DNA of 64,000 nt, from assembly GCA_002428995.1 (NCBI GenBank), contig DIYJ01000015.1:1-64000 (forward strand), given 5' to 3'. This document shows, piece after piece, positions 33,405 to 40,775 of the stretch. The translations under genes were made by a program, and so were the position numbers. The DNA is from Flavobacteriales bacterium UBA6057. GTDB lineage: Bacteria > Bacteroidota > Bacteroidia > Flavobacteriales_G > Salibacteraceae. Within the stretch, counting starts at the first letter, position 1; every line of letters starts with the position of its first letter. The notes beneath the pieces were generated by a model. It did no database searches, was not told the DNA's origin, and was given only the letters and a program-made list of their open reading frames with translations.

Positions 33405-34136
33405 ATGGAATTGCTCACCCGCAAAGCTCAAATAGAGACCGCTTTGGATGTTTGTTTCAAGGCGTACCTCCAGCAGGGAGTGGAAGGCTTTGTGGGCGAA
33501 CTGGATGCGCAATTGCTTCAGAAAAAGGTGCGGTTTCCGTTGCTGGAATATGCCGCTGAGGTGGCCTTCGAGCGGTTGGAAGAAATAGACCACATTCCGG
33601 TGTGTAATGAGTTGAGCCGGCTGCCACGAGATGGCAGCAATGTGATCATTGGAAAGATGCTCTGGATGCATCTCCCTGAGCGTTTGGAGCCAGCTGTCTG
33701 GCAAGCAGCTCAGTACATTTCCGAGGGTACTGAATGGTTTGTCAGCGACCTTATTGGCGAGCGGGTGTTTGGAAATGCCCTCCTTCAGGATACAGAGAAG
33801 ACTTTGGAGGTGTTGAAAAAGCTGAGCAATCACACTTCCAACCTGGTGGTCCGGGCGATTGGTGCCGGTGCTCATCTTGCCATCAAACGCGGTCTGGACG
33901 AGGAACGAACGGAAGAAGTGTTTCGCTTACTGCTCTCGCTGGCCTTGTCTAAGGATAAACAGGTGAAGAGCGGAATAGGCTGGGCTGCAAAAACAACGGC
34001 CAGGTTTCATCCTTCCATCATTGAGCGGTACCAAACGCGCATCGATGATCCAAAGCAGACCGGAAGGTGGTTCAGAGGAAAGGTGAAGATCGGCTTGGAA
34101 AGGAATGCCTATTATGCCGAGAGAGAAAGAGGTTAA
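33405..34136 (+). CDS. AlkD-like HEAT-repeat DNA alkylation repair family protein
   Basis: 243 residues, all alpha-helical with HEAT-type repeats. The segment ISEGTEWFVSDLIGERVFGN and the later NHTSNLVVRAIGAGAHLAIK, VKSGIGWAAKTTARFHPSII follow the AlkD pattern of paired helices, including the KAIGWALRE-like region (here KSGIGWAAK). AlkD enzymes remove alkylated bases without base flipping. Here a Trp/Asp pair needed for AlkD activity is not clearly visible, so glycosylase activity is unproven. The gene overlaps the radical-SAM gene, which hints at a shared nucleic-acid repair role. Confidence 0.65.
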   Translation: MELLTRKAQIETALDVCFKAYLQQGVEGFVGELDAQLLQKKVRFPLLEYAAEVAFERLEEIDHIPVCNELSRLPRDGSNVIIGKMLWMHLPERLEPAVWQAAQYISEGTEWFVSDLIGERVFGNALLQDTEKTLEVLKKLSNHTSNLVVRAIGAGAHLAIKRGLDEERTEEVFRLLLSLALSKDKQVKSGIGWAAKTTARFHPSIIERYQTRIDDPKQTGRWFRGKVKIGLERNAYYAERERG

Positions 34137-35016
34137 AACCATCCTCAACAAGAGCAAAAGACGCGACCCCTGGTTTCTGGATGATTATACCGTGAACCTC
34201 TACAGCGGATGCTCTTTCAATTGCCTGTTTTGCTACATCCGTGGCAGCAAGTATGGCCAGCACATGGAGCGCAGCCTTTCTGTAAAGAGCAATGCGCTTG
34301 AATTACTGGAAAGGCAGTTGTCGAATCGAGCCAAAAAAGGTCAGTATGGAATCATTGCGCTCAGTTCCGCCACTGATCCCTATCTGCATGCGGAACGAGA
34401 CTTTCGCTTCACCAGGCAGGCGCTGGAGATCATTCTGAAATACCGATTCCCCGTCCACATTCTTACAAGGTCTGATCTGGTGCTCCGCGACCTGGATTTA
34501 ATCCAGGCCATTGATGAGGCTGCTATTTTGCCTGAAGAAATTCGAAAGCCGTTGAGCCGGGGAGCCATTGTCACGTTTTCATTTTCTACTGTCGATGATG
34601 CTGTGGCTCGCATTTTTGAACCCGGGGCAACGCCACCATCTCAGCGCTTACAAGCCATGTCCCAAACCAAGGATTCCGGCCTGTTGACAGGAGTCAGCAT
34701 GATGCCCATGCTACCATGGATTTCGGATACTACCCAGAGCCTGAATGAGATGCTTTCAGCTTTTCAGAGCTGTAAAGTGGACTATGTGTTGCCTGCTACT
34801 TTAACGCTATTTGGTTCGGGGCCATCAGATAGCAGGACACTCGTCATGCGTGCGATCGGGAAACATTATCCCGATTTGGTGAGCAGGTATGAGCAATACT
34901 TTGCAGAAGCCGGTTGCGTGCCGGATTTCTATCAAAAAGCCTTCGATCTCAAAATGAAGGAGTTGCTCGCAGCCTATGGATTGCGTTCCTCCATTCTTAA
35001 CTTCAGCGAAAAATGA
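34114..35016 (+). CDS. Radical-SAM protein related to spore photoproduct lyase (SplB-like)
   Basis: 300 residues from the ATG at 34114 (MPREKEVKTILNKSKR); an ATG at 34105 adds three residues. The [4Fe-4S] motif is CSFNCLFCY (CX3CX2C). The surrounding FLDDYTVNLYSGC, LSSATDPYLHAERDFRFTRQ and VHILTRSDLVLRDLDLI match the SplB/Rv2578c group of radical-SAM proteins. It overlaps the AlkD-like gene by 23 bp. Spore photoproduct lyase itself repairs thymine dimers in spores; this organism is not a spore former, so the substrate must differ. A DNA or RNA repair role is an inference from the neighbour. Confidence 0.85.
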   Translation: MPREKEVKTILNKSKRRDPWFLDDYTVNLYSGCSFNCLFCYIRGSKYGQHMERSLSVKSNALELLERQLSNRAKKGQYGIIALSSATDPYLHAERDFRFTRQALEIILKYRFPVHILTRSDLVLRDLDLIQAIDEAAILPEEIRKPLSRGAIVTFSFSTVDDAVARIFEPGATPPSQRLQAMSQTKDSGLLTGVSMMPMLPWISDTTQSLNEMLSAFQSCKVDYVLPATLTLFGSGPSDSRTLVMRAIGKHYPDLVSRYEQYFAEAGCVPDFYQKAFDLKMKELLAAYGLRSSILNFSEK

Positions 35017-35109
35017 GCAATCGCTGGATGCAGGCAAACTTCTTTCTGATGATCACGTCAGATGTATGAAGGGCTGTCTGTTCAGCTTTTGCGTTTCTAA
35101 AACACGACC

Positions 35110-35520
35110 ATGCCGAAACAATTTTTGCTCACCCTCATCATCAGTGCTTTCTCAATGAGCGCGATGGCACAGATTGACCCCGCTAAGATTCCGGGTTCAT
35201 GGAAAGTCACAGATTTCAAGGTTGAAATGGACGACATTTCAGAAGACAACGTGGGCAAGGCAAAAAAGGAGGCTCTTTCAACCGTGTATTCCCTTCAGGA
35301 TGATGGTCAATCGATCATGACAACCAGCAGCAAGCCCGAAGGATATTCCGGTCGTTGGACTTACAACGAGCGGCAAAGGGAACTGACTATCCAGGGTTCA
35401 GATCAGGGAAAGAGCAAGCCGGAGATTTACGTTATCCAAAAGCTCACGGGGTCAAAAATGGTCTGGACGAAGGAGTTGCCCAATGACGGAAGCATGAAGC
35501 TTGCCTTGGAGCGGGAGTAG
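35110..35520 (+). CDS. Exported lipocalin-like protein
   Basis: 136 residues. Signal peptide MPKQFLLTLIISAFSMSAMA with cleavage at AQ. The mature part starts IPGSWKVTDFKVEMDD and continues with alternating strands (QSIMTTSSKPEGYSGRWTYN, ELTIQGSDQGKSKPEIYVIQ), resembling small Bacteroidota proteins with a lipocalin-like beta-barrel that open with a GxW motif. Ligand unknown. It is convergent with the DUF2237 gene 12 bp downstream. Confidence 0.8.
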   Translation: MPKQFLLTLIISAFSMSAMAQIDPAKIPGSWKVTDFKVEMDDISEDNVGKAKKEALSTVYSLQDDGQSIMTTSSKPEGYSGRWTYNERQRELTIQGSDQGKSKPEIYVIQKLTGSKMVWTKELPNDGSMKLALERE

Positions 35521-35532
35521 AACGAATTGAGC

Positions 35533-35922
35533 TTATTCGCTTCTTGAAGGATCCTTCAGGGCGAATTTCACCAACTCCTCCAGGGTGATGTATTCCAGCA
35601 TTTTTTCATGAGTGGCTTCCAGTACGACTTTGGGCGCCAGCTCTGCATGATAAGCCTCCATCCATCGGCTGGCGCAAAGGCACCAGCGATCACCGGGAAC
35701 AAGCCCGGGAAAACCAAATTCAGGATGTGGGGTACTGAGGTCGTTGCCACAGGCCTGTGAAAACTCGAGAAACTCCTTTGTGACTTCCACACATATGGTG
35801 TGAACTCCATGGTCATCTGGTCCGGTGTCACAACATCCGTTGCGATAAAAACCCGTCAAAGGGTCTGCACTGCAAGAAATGAGTGTCTCTCCAAAAACGT
35901 TATGCGCGTTACTCTCCATCAT
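35533..35922 (-). CDS. DUF2237 family protein
   Basis: 129 residues from the ATG at 35922 (MMESNAHNVFGETLISC); the frame extends to 35955. The family pattern is clear: NVFGETLISCSADPLTGFYR, NGCCDTGPDDHGVHTICVEV, FSQACGNDLSTPHPEFGFPG, LVPGDRWCLCASRWMEAY, APKVVLEATHEKMLEYI. The conserved Cys, His and Asp residues suggest a metal- or cofactor-binding fold. Function unknown in all members. Confidence 0.92.
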   Translation of the reverse strand: MMESNAHNVFGETLISCSADPLTGFYRNGCCDTGPDDHGVHTICVEVTKEFLEFSQACGNDLSTPHPEFGFPGLVPGDRWCLCASRWMEAYHAELAPKVVLEATHEKMLEYITLEELVKFALKDPSRSE

Positions 35923-36130
35923 CTTCGAATGTAGAATCTGAGAGAGAATCGTCAAGTCCAGTCGCTCTCTGTTCAGATGATTTTTTTGTTAAACCCTGGA
36001 GATAATTCTTTGTTTGACTCAACTCTTGCTACGCCACTGACGTCATGGAAGGGCTTATGAGCAAATCAAATCGAAAAGCAATATTCTGTGAATCAGGCGT
36101 TAATCGTCTCTAACCAACTATAATTTGGAC

Positions 36131-36138
36131 TAATTTTG
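36131..36138 (+). promoter_or_regulatory. -7 element TAATTTTG upstream of DUF5011 lipoprotein gene
   Basis: Perfect TAnnTTTG 22 bp before the ATG at 36161. The 205-bp region upstream (35956-36130) shows no other gene or repeat. Confidence 0.45.
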
Positions 36139-36160
36139 TCTGACTTTTAATTAAGTACCC

Positions 36161-36784
36161 ATGAAGACTACCCTTTACATCTGTGCAGCCCTGGCCTTAG
36201 GACTTGTGTCTTGTACAGACAACGAAATACCGACTGTCTCTTTGAATGGAGGCAATTCTGTAGAGCATACACTCAATGAACCTTTCACCGATCCTGGGTT
36301 CACTGCTGACGACAACAAGGATGGAGATGTCACAGGAGACGTGCAGGTTTCTGGTGAGGTAAACGTGGACATTGTTGGCGATTATTCTCTGGTTTATCGC
36401 GTAGAGGATGAAGCCGGTAATGCTGCCAATGCCGTGTCCAGAACCGTTCAAGTGAGAAACGATGCAGATCACCTCGATGGTATCTACTTCGTTTCTGCAA
36501 ATCAGACGTATGGAACATCAACGGGTACACCAACCAGCGGAGCTCCAAACACCGAGCAGATCACTTCTTCAACGACTTTGAACAATCGTTTCTTCCTGGA
36601 TGCGCTTCCAGTATATGGAGAGCTTAATGGTAATGTGATCGAAATTCCTGCCCAGGGCGGACCTGGAAACAGATGGTCCGGATCTGGAATCGTTGAGACT
36701 TCCGGAAATGTGGAATTGATCCTCTTGCACGAGAACAGCTGGGGCGGTCAGGCACAGTACGAACTTTATTATACCAGGCAGTAA
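36161..36784 (+). CDS. Lipoprotein with DUF5011 (Ig-like) domain
   Basis: 207 residues with a lipobox (LALGLVSC). The DUF5011 domain covers about 22-98: HTLNEPFTDPGFTADDNKDG, DVTGDVQVSGEVNVDIVGDY, SLVYRVEDEAGNAANAVSRT, the common pattern of such domains. A second beta-rich part (about 105-207) has no recognised family. Probably displayed on the outer membrane. A terminator follows 29 bp after the stop (36814-36845) and contains the start codon of the next gene. Confidence 0.85.
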   Translation: MKTTLYICAALALGLVSCTDNEIPTVSLNGGNSVEHTLNEPFTDPGFTADDNKDGDVTGDVQVSGEVNVDIVGDYSLVYRVEDEAGNAANAVSRTVQVRNDADHLDGIYFVSANQTYGTSTGTPTSGAPNTEQITSSTTLNNRFFLDALPVYGELNGNVIEIPAQGGPGNRWSGSGIVETSGNVELILLHENSWGGQAQYELYYTRQ

Positions 36785-36813
36785 TCTCTGCGGTAACAGC
36801 ATTAACTTCTGGA

Positions 36814-36845
36814 AAAAATCACTCTGTACTCAGGGTGATTTTTTT
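36814..36845 (+). terminator. Terminator overlapping the start of the O-antigen ligase gene
   Basis: AAAAATCAC (36814-36822) pairs with GTGATTTTT (36835-36843); an inner CTG/CAG pair closes a short loop, and the T-run continues to 36845. The best GTG start of the downstream gene (36835) is the first base of the right arm. Confidence 0.8.
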
Positions 36846-38496
36846 GTTTCTGGTGTTCGGGGTTTGCTTTGCCTCGTCTACCCTGCTCTTGGATGACAAC
36901 CTCGCTATTCGTTATGTCATCTTTCATGTTGCAGCACTGCTCTTTTTGATCTTCTTGCCGAGGCTCCAGCTGAATCGCCTCGATGTCTGGCTATGGCTCC
37001 TTTACCTTTTTTCTCTGACGAGCGCCTTGTGGAGCATCAGTGCTTCCCAAGCCCTTTTCAGTGCGCATCGGGTCCTCATGTTTGGGCTCGCCTTCGCCTT
37101 TTTCAAGCACCTCCTCGAGCTGGAGGAGGAAAAGTTCATGTCCCGAACGTTGCTCGTTTGCTTCCTGCTTTTGCTTGTGGTGAACTCGGTGTGGCTTGTC
37201 TTCAGCCATGTTGCCGGATTTGACTTCATCAGCACTTCTGCGCATCGCAACCTGCTTTCTTCTCTGCTCTTTCTGTTCATTTCGATACTGCTCTATCTCA
37301 GGCAGTCGTTCGAGCCGATGCTAGGACGTATCACGCTTATCCTGATAGCATGGGCACTTGTTCTTCTTGCGCTGCTCAAAACACGTTCGGTATACATTGC
37401 CCTCCTCGTTTTTGGTGCGTTGTTCGTGCTCGGAAAAATTCGCTGGACCAAAAAGCGCGGCTTCATCGTGGTCGCTTTGATGTTGCTCTCTGTGATAGGG
37501 CTGTTTGGTGTGCTTGGCTTCACAGATCTGGTGGACCTCACCTCTTTTGAGGAGCGACTGTTTGTGTGGCGCAAAACACTGCTGATGATTGCTGATCATC
37601 CGGTGTGGGGTGTGGGTGTCGGCAATTGGGTGCTCAACTTTACGCGCTATGGAGTAGGGGGATTTGATACGCTCGAGATTTATGGCCTGCGCATGACGCG
37701 CCCTCACAATGACCTTCTTTGGGTGTTGTCAGAGCTTGGAGTTGTAGGAGCTCTGTTGTTGACAGGCTTTTTCTCACAGCTTGGCTTAAGATGGTGGCGT
37801 TCTTCAGGGCGGAGGGAATCCCTCGTGCTGATGGGAGGTATGTTGGCGTTTAGCAGCGTCATCGTGCTCAGCTTTCCCAGCGAACGCGTTGAGCACATCG
37901 TGCTGTTTTTCCTCCTCGCGGCCCTTCTGGATCACAGCACAGGAACCGCACTACCCGCTTGGCGGGTAAACCTGAAAATCCCTGCGTTGATCCTCGTTTG
38001 TGTGGCCTTGGTTTTGGGCGTGTATCGCGTCAAGGGTGAGTGGTATGGCAATAAGCTGCTGCAAGCTGTGAATGCCGATGAGCACGAACAAGTGCTGGAG
38101 CTGGCCGAGCATGCCCAATCTCCTTTTTATCGCTACATCGCAGATGATACACCAATAGCTTCATTCCAGGCCCGGGCCCACTATCGGCTTAAAAATGAGC
38201 CCGAGTTCATTCACTACAGCGAGCAGGCCTACAAAGAAGCACCCGCCAACTACGAGGTAATGAATAACTACGGCATGAGTCTCAATGCGCAAAGGCGCTA
38301 CGAGGAAGCCAGGGATGTGTTGCTGGAAGCAAACACCATCAATCCGCGATTTGATGGCACCATCTTCAACCTCGCCATTGTCTACTACAATCTACAGAAA
38401 TACGACAGCGCCAAGGTTTGGATTGATCGCGTTCATTTCAAATCAGAAATGACGGACCACTACAGTGGAGTGATTCACAAAAAGCTCGGTCAATGA
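36835..38496 (+). CDS. O-antigen ligase family membrane protein with C-terminal TPR
   Basis: 553 residues from a GTG at 36835; no ATG precedes the first membrane helix, so the exact start is uncertain (a GTG at 36853 is an alternative). About eleven membrane helices to residue 390. The Wzy/WaaL-like region includes FEERLFVWRKTLLMIADHPV, GVGVGNWVLNF and RPHNDLLWVLSELGVVG with its RPHN, the usual O-antigen ligase motif. The last 150 residues carry TPR units (YEVMNNYGMSLNAQRRYEEA, GTIFNLAIVYYNLQKYDSAK). It probably ligates or polymerises surface glycans; in T9SS bacteria such ligases also help make A-LPS, the anchor for sorted proteins. Confidence 0.85.
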   Translation: MIFLFLVFGVCFASSTLLLDDNLAIRYVIFHVAALLFLIFLPRLQLNRLDVWLWLLYLFSLTSALWSISASQALFSAHRVLMFGLAFAFFKHLLELEEEKFMSRTLLVCFLLLLVVNSVWLVFSHVAGFDFISTSAHRNLLSSLLFLFISILLYLRQSFEPMLGRITLILIAWALVLLALLKTRSVYIALLVFGALFVLGKIRWTKKRGFIVVALMLLSVIGLFGVLGFTDLVDLTSFEERLFVWRKTLLMIADHPVWGVGVGNWVLNFTRYGVGGFDTLEIYGLRMTRPHNDLLWVLSELGVVGALLLTGFFSQLGLRWWRSSGRRESLVLMGGMLAFSSVIVLSFPSERVEHIVLFFLLAALLDHSTGTALPAWRVNLKIPALILVCVALVLGVYRVKGEWYGNKLLQAVNADEHEQVLELAEHAQSPFYRYIADDTPIASFQARAHYRLKNEPEFIHYSEQAYKEAPANYEVMNNYGMSLNAQRRYEEARDVLLEANTINPRFDGTIFNLAIVYYNLQKYDSAKVWIDRVHFKSEMTDHYSGVIHKKLGQ

Positions 38497-38828
38497 GCCT
38501 TCGCGCGTTCCAGCTGTAGTTCGCGCTGGTAGAGAAAGAGTGGAAGGGCGCCCGATAAACCAAAGAGCATGGTGATCGCCCATATCAACCAGGGAGCTTT
38601 CATCTTCAGTCGTTTGCATTCCACAAACGACCAGGTAAAAAACACCACTACCGCGATCAGTAGATCAATGACGAAGGCAGATGAAATGTCATTGGCAAAG
38701 GCTGCCTGCAGGGTGGCGGGGATATCGGTGTAGAGCAGGATGTTTCCCGTTTCAAGGCCTACCTTGGTGATGAGAATATTTGGACCTAAGAAGCCCAGAA
38801 CGGTGAGTGCGAGGTATGCTGATTTCAT
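38490..38828 (-). CDS. DUF2834 family membrane protein
   Basis: 112 residues from the ATG at 38828 (MKSAYLALTVLGFLGPNILI). The next upstream ATG (38855) lies inside the operator-like palindrome and would add nine residues before the first helix. Three helices; the family pattern is seen in LTVLGFLGPNILITKVGLET, FVIDLLIAVVVFFTWSFVEC and GLSGALPLFLYQRELQLE. Function unknown. It follows the Crp/Fnr regulator gene by 92 bp, with a Crp-type palindrome between them. The stop overlaps the convergent ligase gene by 7 bp. Confidence 0.87.
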   Translation of the reverse strand: MKSAYLALTVLGFLGPNILITKVGLETGNILLYTDIPATLQAAFANDISSAFVIDLLIAVVVFFTWSFVECKRLKMKAPWLIWAITMLFGLSGALPLFLYQRELQLERAKAH

Positions 38829-38844
38829 GCTTTGAACGCTTTGT

Positions 38845-38863
38845 GTTGTGAGCATATCACAAC
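38845..38863. promoter_or_regulatory. Crp/Fnr-type palindrome between crp-like and DUF2834 genes
   Basis: GTTGTGA-GCATA-TCACAAC: perfect 7-bp arms with a 5-bp spacer. The TGTGA/TCACA arms are those of E. coli Crp sites, with the spacer one base shorter. It lies 17 bp upstream of the ATG at 38828 and 58 bp past the end of the Crp/Fnr-family gene, so that regulator is the obvious candidate ligand. Confidence 0.55.
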
Positions 38864-38920
38864 GGTTCGTTTGTTGAAGCAATGGTAGAAACTTGCCGGG
38901 CTGCCGGACGTTGACGATCG

Positions 38921-39502
38921 TCAAGAAGTGCGCGAAAGGACACGCTTTTTGATGCGGCTCAGTGTTTCGGCACTTACGCCCAGGTAGGAGGCGATATAGT
39001 GCTGAGGAAGTCGTTGCATCAGGTGAGGGTTTTCAGATGAAAACTGCTGGTAGCGCTTCTCAGGGTTTTGCGTTACGTAGGAGGCAACAATTCTTTGGTA
39101 AAGCGCCAGCTCTTCTTCCATCATGATGCGGGCGAGGGCGTCAAACTTTGGAGAGAGTTTCAGTAGCGCCTCGGCTGCTTCAAAGCCGATCACGACTACT
39201 TCACAATCCTCTACACATTGCAGATAGTGATTGCAGGGCGACTGCTTGATGAAGCTTTCGTAGGAACTTACAAATTGACCTTCCGTGTAGAAAAAAGCAG
39301 ACTTTTCATCTCCGTCTACGTTGTAGAACAGACGGATACAGCCCTTTTGAAGGAAGAAAAACGCGTTGCTTACTTCTCCTTCCTTCAGCAGGTAATGCGA
39401 TCGCTTAAACTCCTTTGTTTCCAGTAGCTCACTTACTGCATTCTGCTCTGTTTCATCAAGGGCGATGCGCGTGGATAGGTATTCGGTCAGAGAAGCGTTC
39501 AC
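38921..39502 (-). CDS. Crp/Fnr-family transcription regulator
   Basis: 193 residues from a GTG at 39502. The cyclic-nucleotide-binding fold spans about 20-125 (FKRSHYLLKEGEVSNAFFFL, GCIRLFYNVDGDEKSAFFYT), without the Cys residues of oxygen-sensing FNR and without the full cAMP-binding RxS motif, so the ligand is open. A shortened HTH region follows (about 150-193: HLMQRLPQHYIASYLGVSAE, TLSRIKKRVL). This is the common Bacteroidota Crp-like type. A -7-like TACATTTA (39516-39509) lies just ahead, and its -33 region falls in the terminator of the gene behind it. Confidence 0.9.
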   Translation of the reverse strand: MNASLTEYLSTRIALDETEQNAVSELLETKEFKRSHYLLKEGEVSNAFFFLQKGCIRLFYNVDGDEKSAFFYTEGQFVSSYESFIKQSPCNHYLQCVEDCEVVVIGFEAAEALLKLSPKFDALARIMMEEELALYQRIVASYVTQNPEKRYQQFSSENPHLMQRLPQHYIASYLGVSAETLSRIKKRVLSRTS

Positions 39503-39534
39503 AGCAGTTAAATGTAAAACGATCTATCCTCTGT

Positions 39535-39572
39535 AAAAACAAAACGGGCCGATTCATTCGAATGCGGCCCGT
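39535..39572 (-). terminator. Rho-independent terminator after the T9SS protein gene
   Basis: On the minus strand ACGGGCCG pairs perfectly with CGGCCCGT around a 13-base loop and is followed by TTTGTTTTT. It lies 25 bp past the stop at 39597. The T-tract coincides with where the -33 region of the crp-like gene would be. Confidence 0.88.
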
Positions 39573-39596
39573 AAACAACTGATCAGCAAATAATGA

Positions 39597-40643
39597 CTAT
39601 TCAACGATCAACTTCTTGGAATGCACTCCCCGATCATGACTTAGGGCTACGATGTAGGCTCCTGATGCAAAGTCTGCCAGGTCAACCGTCTTGCGGATCT
39701 GTCCCGAAGCGGATCCTTCTTCTTTCCAGAGCGATTGGCCCGCCAGGTTGGCAATGTTCAGTGAGTAGTCGCCCTTGAGCTTTCCATCGAAAGTGATCTT
39801 CACGTTTTCCTTCGCTGGATTAGGATAAATGCTGATGGAGCCTTCAACAGGCGTCACAGGCTCGGACGTGCCATTGGGCGCGGCCACTTTCTTGACAATG
39901 ACAACAGCTTCTTTGGCTTCATTCGAATGCTGGATTTCCACTTTCACCTCCTGGTCGATGATAAGTGCTTTCTCCTGAACTTCCCTGGAGCTCTGAACGA
40001 AGATCATTTCACTTTCCTGGTCCGCGTCTTTCCACACCTTGATGTTTTCATCTTCCAGCAGCCGCTCTGCTTCTGTGGGGCTCACCTCCTTGCCGTTGAC
40101 CCATGCTTTTGTCACGGCCTCTCCATTCACTATTTCATGGTCGATGCGAACATCCAGCTCTTCTTTGCCATCGCCTTCCCTGCGGATCTCGATGCGCTTT
40201 TCAAAAGCTTCTCCTTCTTCCATGTTCATGGCTTTTTCCAGAGCATCAGCCTTGATCTTCTCCAGCTCTTCAGGAGTTAACTCGCGATCTGATTTTAACT
40301 CTCCATCCACCTTTGCCACGTACACACGATGTGGCTCTTCTCCGGTGCTTTCTATGTCTTCCATTTCAATGAAAACGATCTCTTGATGCTTTTCTCCCAA
40401 ATTACCCATGGGTACGCTCAGATCGTCCAGTCGAAGAATGTGCGCGTTTTTTTCACATAGGTTGTAAGTGGTGAGCAACTGTGTGAGTGCTTCCGGGTGT
40501 TCGGTTATGATTGTATCAATGGAGCGCAGTTCATCCGAATTGGTAAATACGATGCTGACAGCGCTTTGCTGAGCTTGTAGTCCTGAAAAAGTGAGCAGCA
40601 AACCGGCTGCGACTCCTCCGATAAATTGAGTGTAAGTATTCAT
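39597..40643 (-). CDS. T9SS type A-sorted, Glu-rich secreted protein divergent from a two-component system
   Basis: 348 residues from the ATG at 40643 (signal peptide MNTYTQFIGGVAAGLLLTFS, cleavage near LQAQ); a start at 40664 is unnecessary. The middle of the protein (about 90-245) is very rich in Glu, Lys and Arg with long helices (KIKADALEKAMNMEEGEAFE, VSPTEAERLLEDENIKVWKD). The C-terminus is a type A sorting domain (ISIYPNPAKENVKITFDG, YSLNIANLAGQSLWKEE, DLADFASGAYIVALS). It is read divergently from a sensor kinase gene with a shared GGTTAA array between them, so it is a likely target of that system and could feed back on the sensor. No known family for the mid-region. Confidence 0.85.
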   Translation of the reverse strand: MNTYTQFIGGVAAGLLLTFSGLQAQQSAVSIVFTNSDELRSIDTIITEHPEALTQLLTTYNLCEKNAHILRLDDLSVPMGNLGEKHQEIVFIEMEDIESTGEEPHRVYVAKVDGELKSDRELTPEELEKIKADALEKAMNMEEGEAFEKRIEIRREGDGKEELDVRIDHEIVNGEAVTKAWVNGKEVSPTEAERLLEDENIKVWKDADQESEMIFVQSSREVQEKALIIDQEVKVEIQHSNEAKEAVVIVKKVAAPNGTSEPVTPVEGSISIYPNPAKENVKITFDGKLKGDYSLNIANLAGQSLWKEEGSASGQIRKTVDLADFASGAYIVALSHDRGVHSKKLIVE

Positions 40644-40669
40644 GGTTTTGGATTTTAAATTCATGAAGT

Positions 40670-40677
40670 CGAAAGTA
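40670..40677 (-). promoter_or_regulatory. -7-like element TACTTTCG upstream of Glu-rich T9SS gene
   Basis: 7/8 match to TAnnTTTG on the minus strand, 27 bp before the ATG at 40643. The GGTTAA array begins 22 bp further upstream, where an activator would sit. Confidence 0.35.
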
Positions 40678-40698
40678 TTTTGAGCTACATCCGCCTGT

Positions 40699-40738
40699 GG
40701 TTAAGGCTTCCCTAAAACCGGTTAAAGCCTGGTTAAAG
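40699..40738. promoter_or_regulatory. Phased GGTTAA boxes in the divergent promoter region
   Basis: GGTTAA occurs at 40699, 40720 and 40731: the last two are 11 bp apart and the first is 21 bp (two helical turns) away. All point the same way, the head-to-tail layout used by OmpR/PhoB-type regulators, and an OmpR-type regulator is encoded in the adjoining operon. It lies between the T9SS gene and the kinase gene and could control both. Confidence 0.5.
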
Positions 40739-40763
40739 TTTTCCTGGAGGCTTGCCCGGAACC

Positions 40764-40771
40764 TAGCTTTG
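40764..40771 (+). promoter_or_regulatory. -7 element TAGCTTTG upstream of sensor kinase gene
   Basis: Perfect TAnnTTTG ending 4 bp before the GTG start at 40776, so the transcript is predicted to have little or no leader, as also predicted for rbfA. Confidence 0.45.
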
Positions 40772-40775
40772 AGGT

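Noticed and set aside
34114..35016. Radical-SAM gene as a true spore photoproduct lyase
   Set aside because: All other evidence in the window points to a non-sporulating Bacteroidota; only the SplB-like superfamily assignment is justified.
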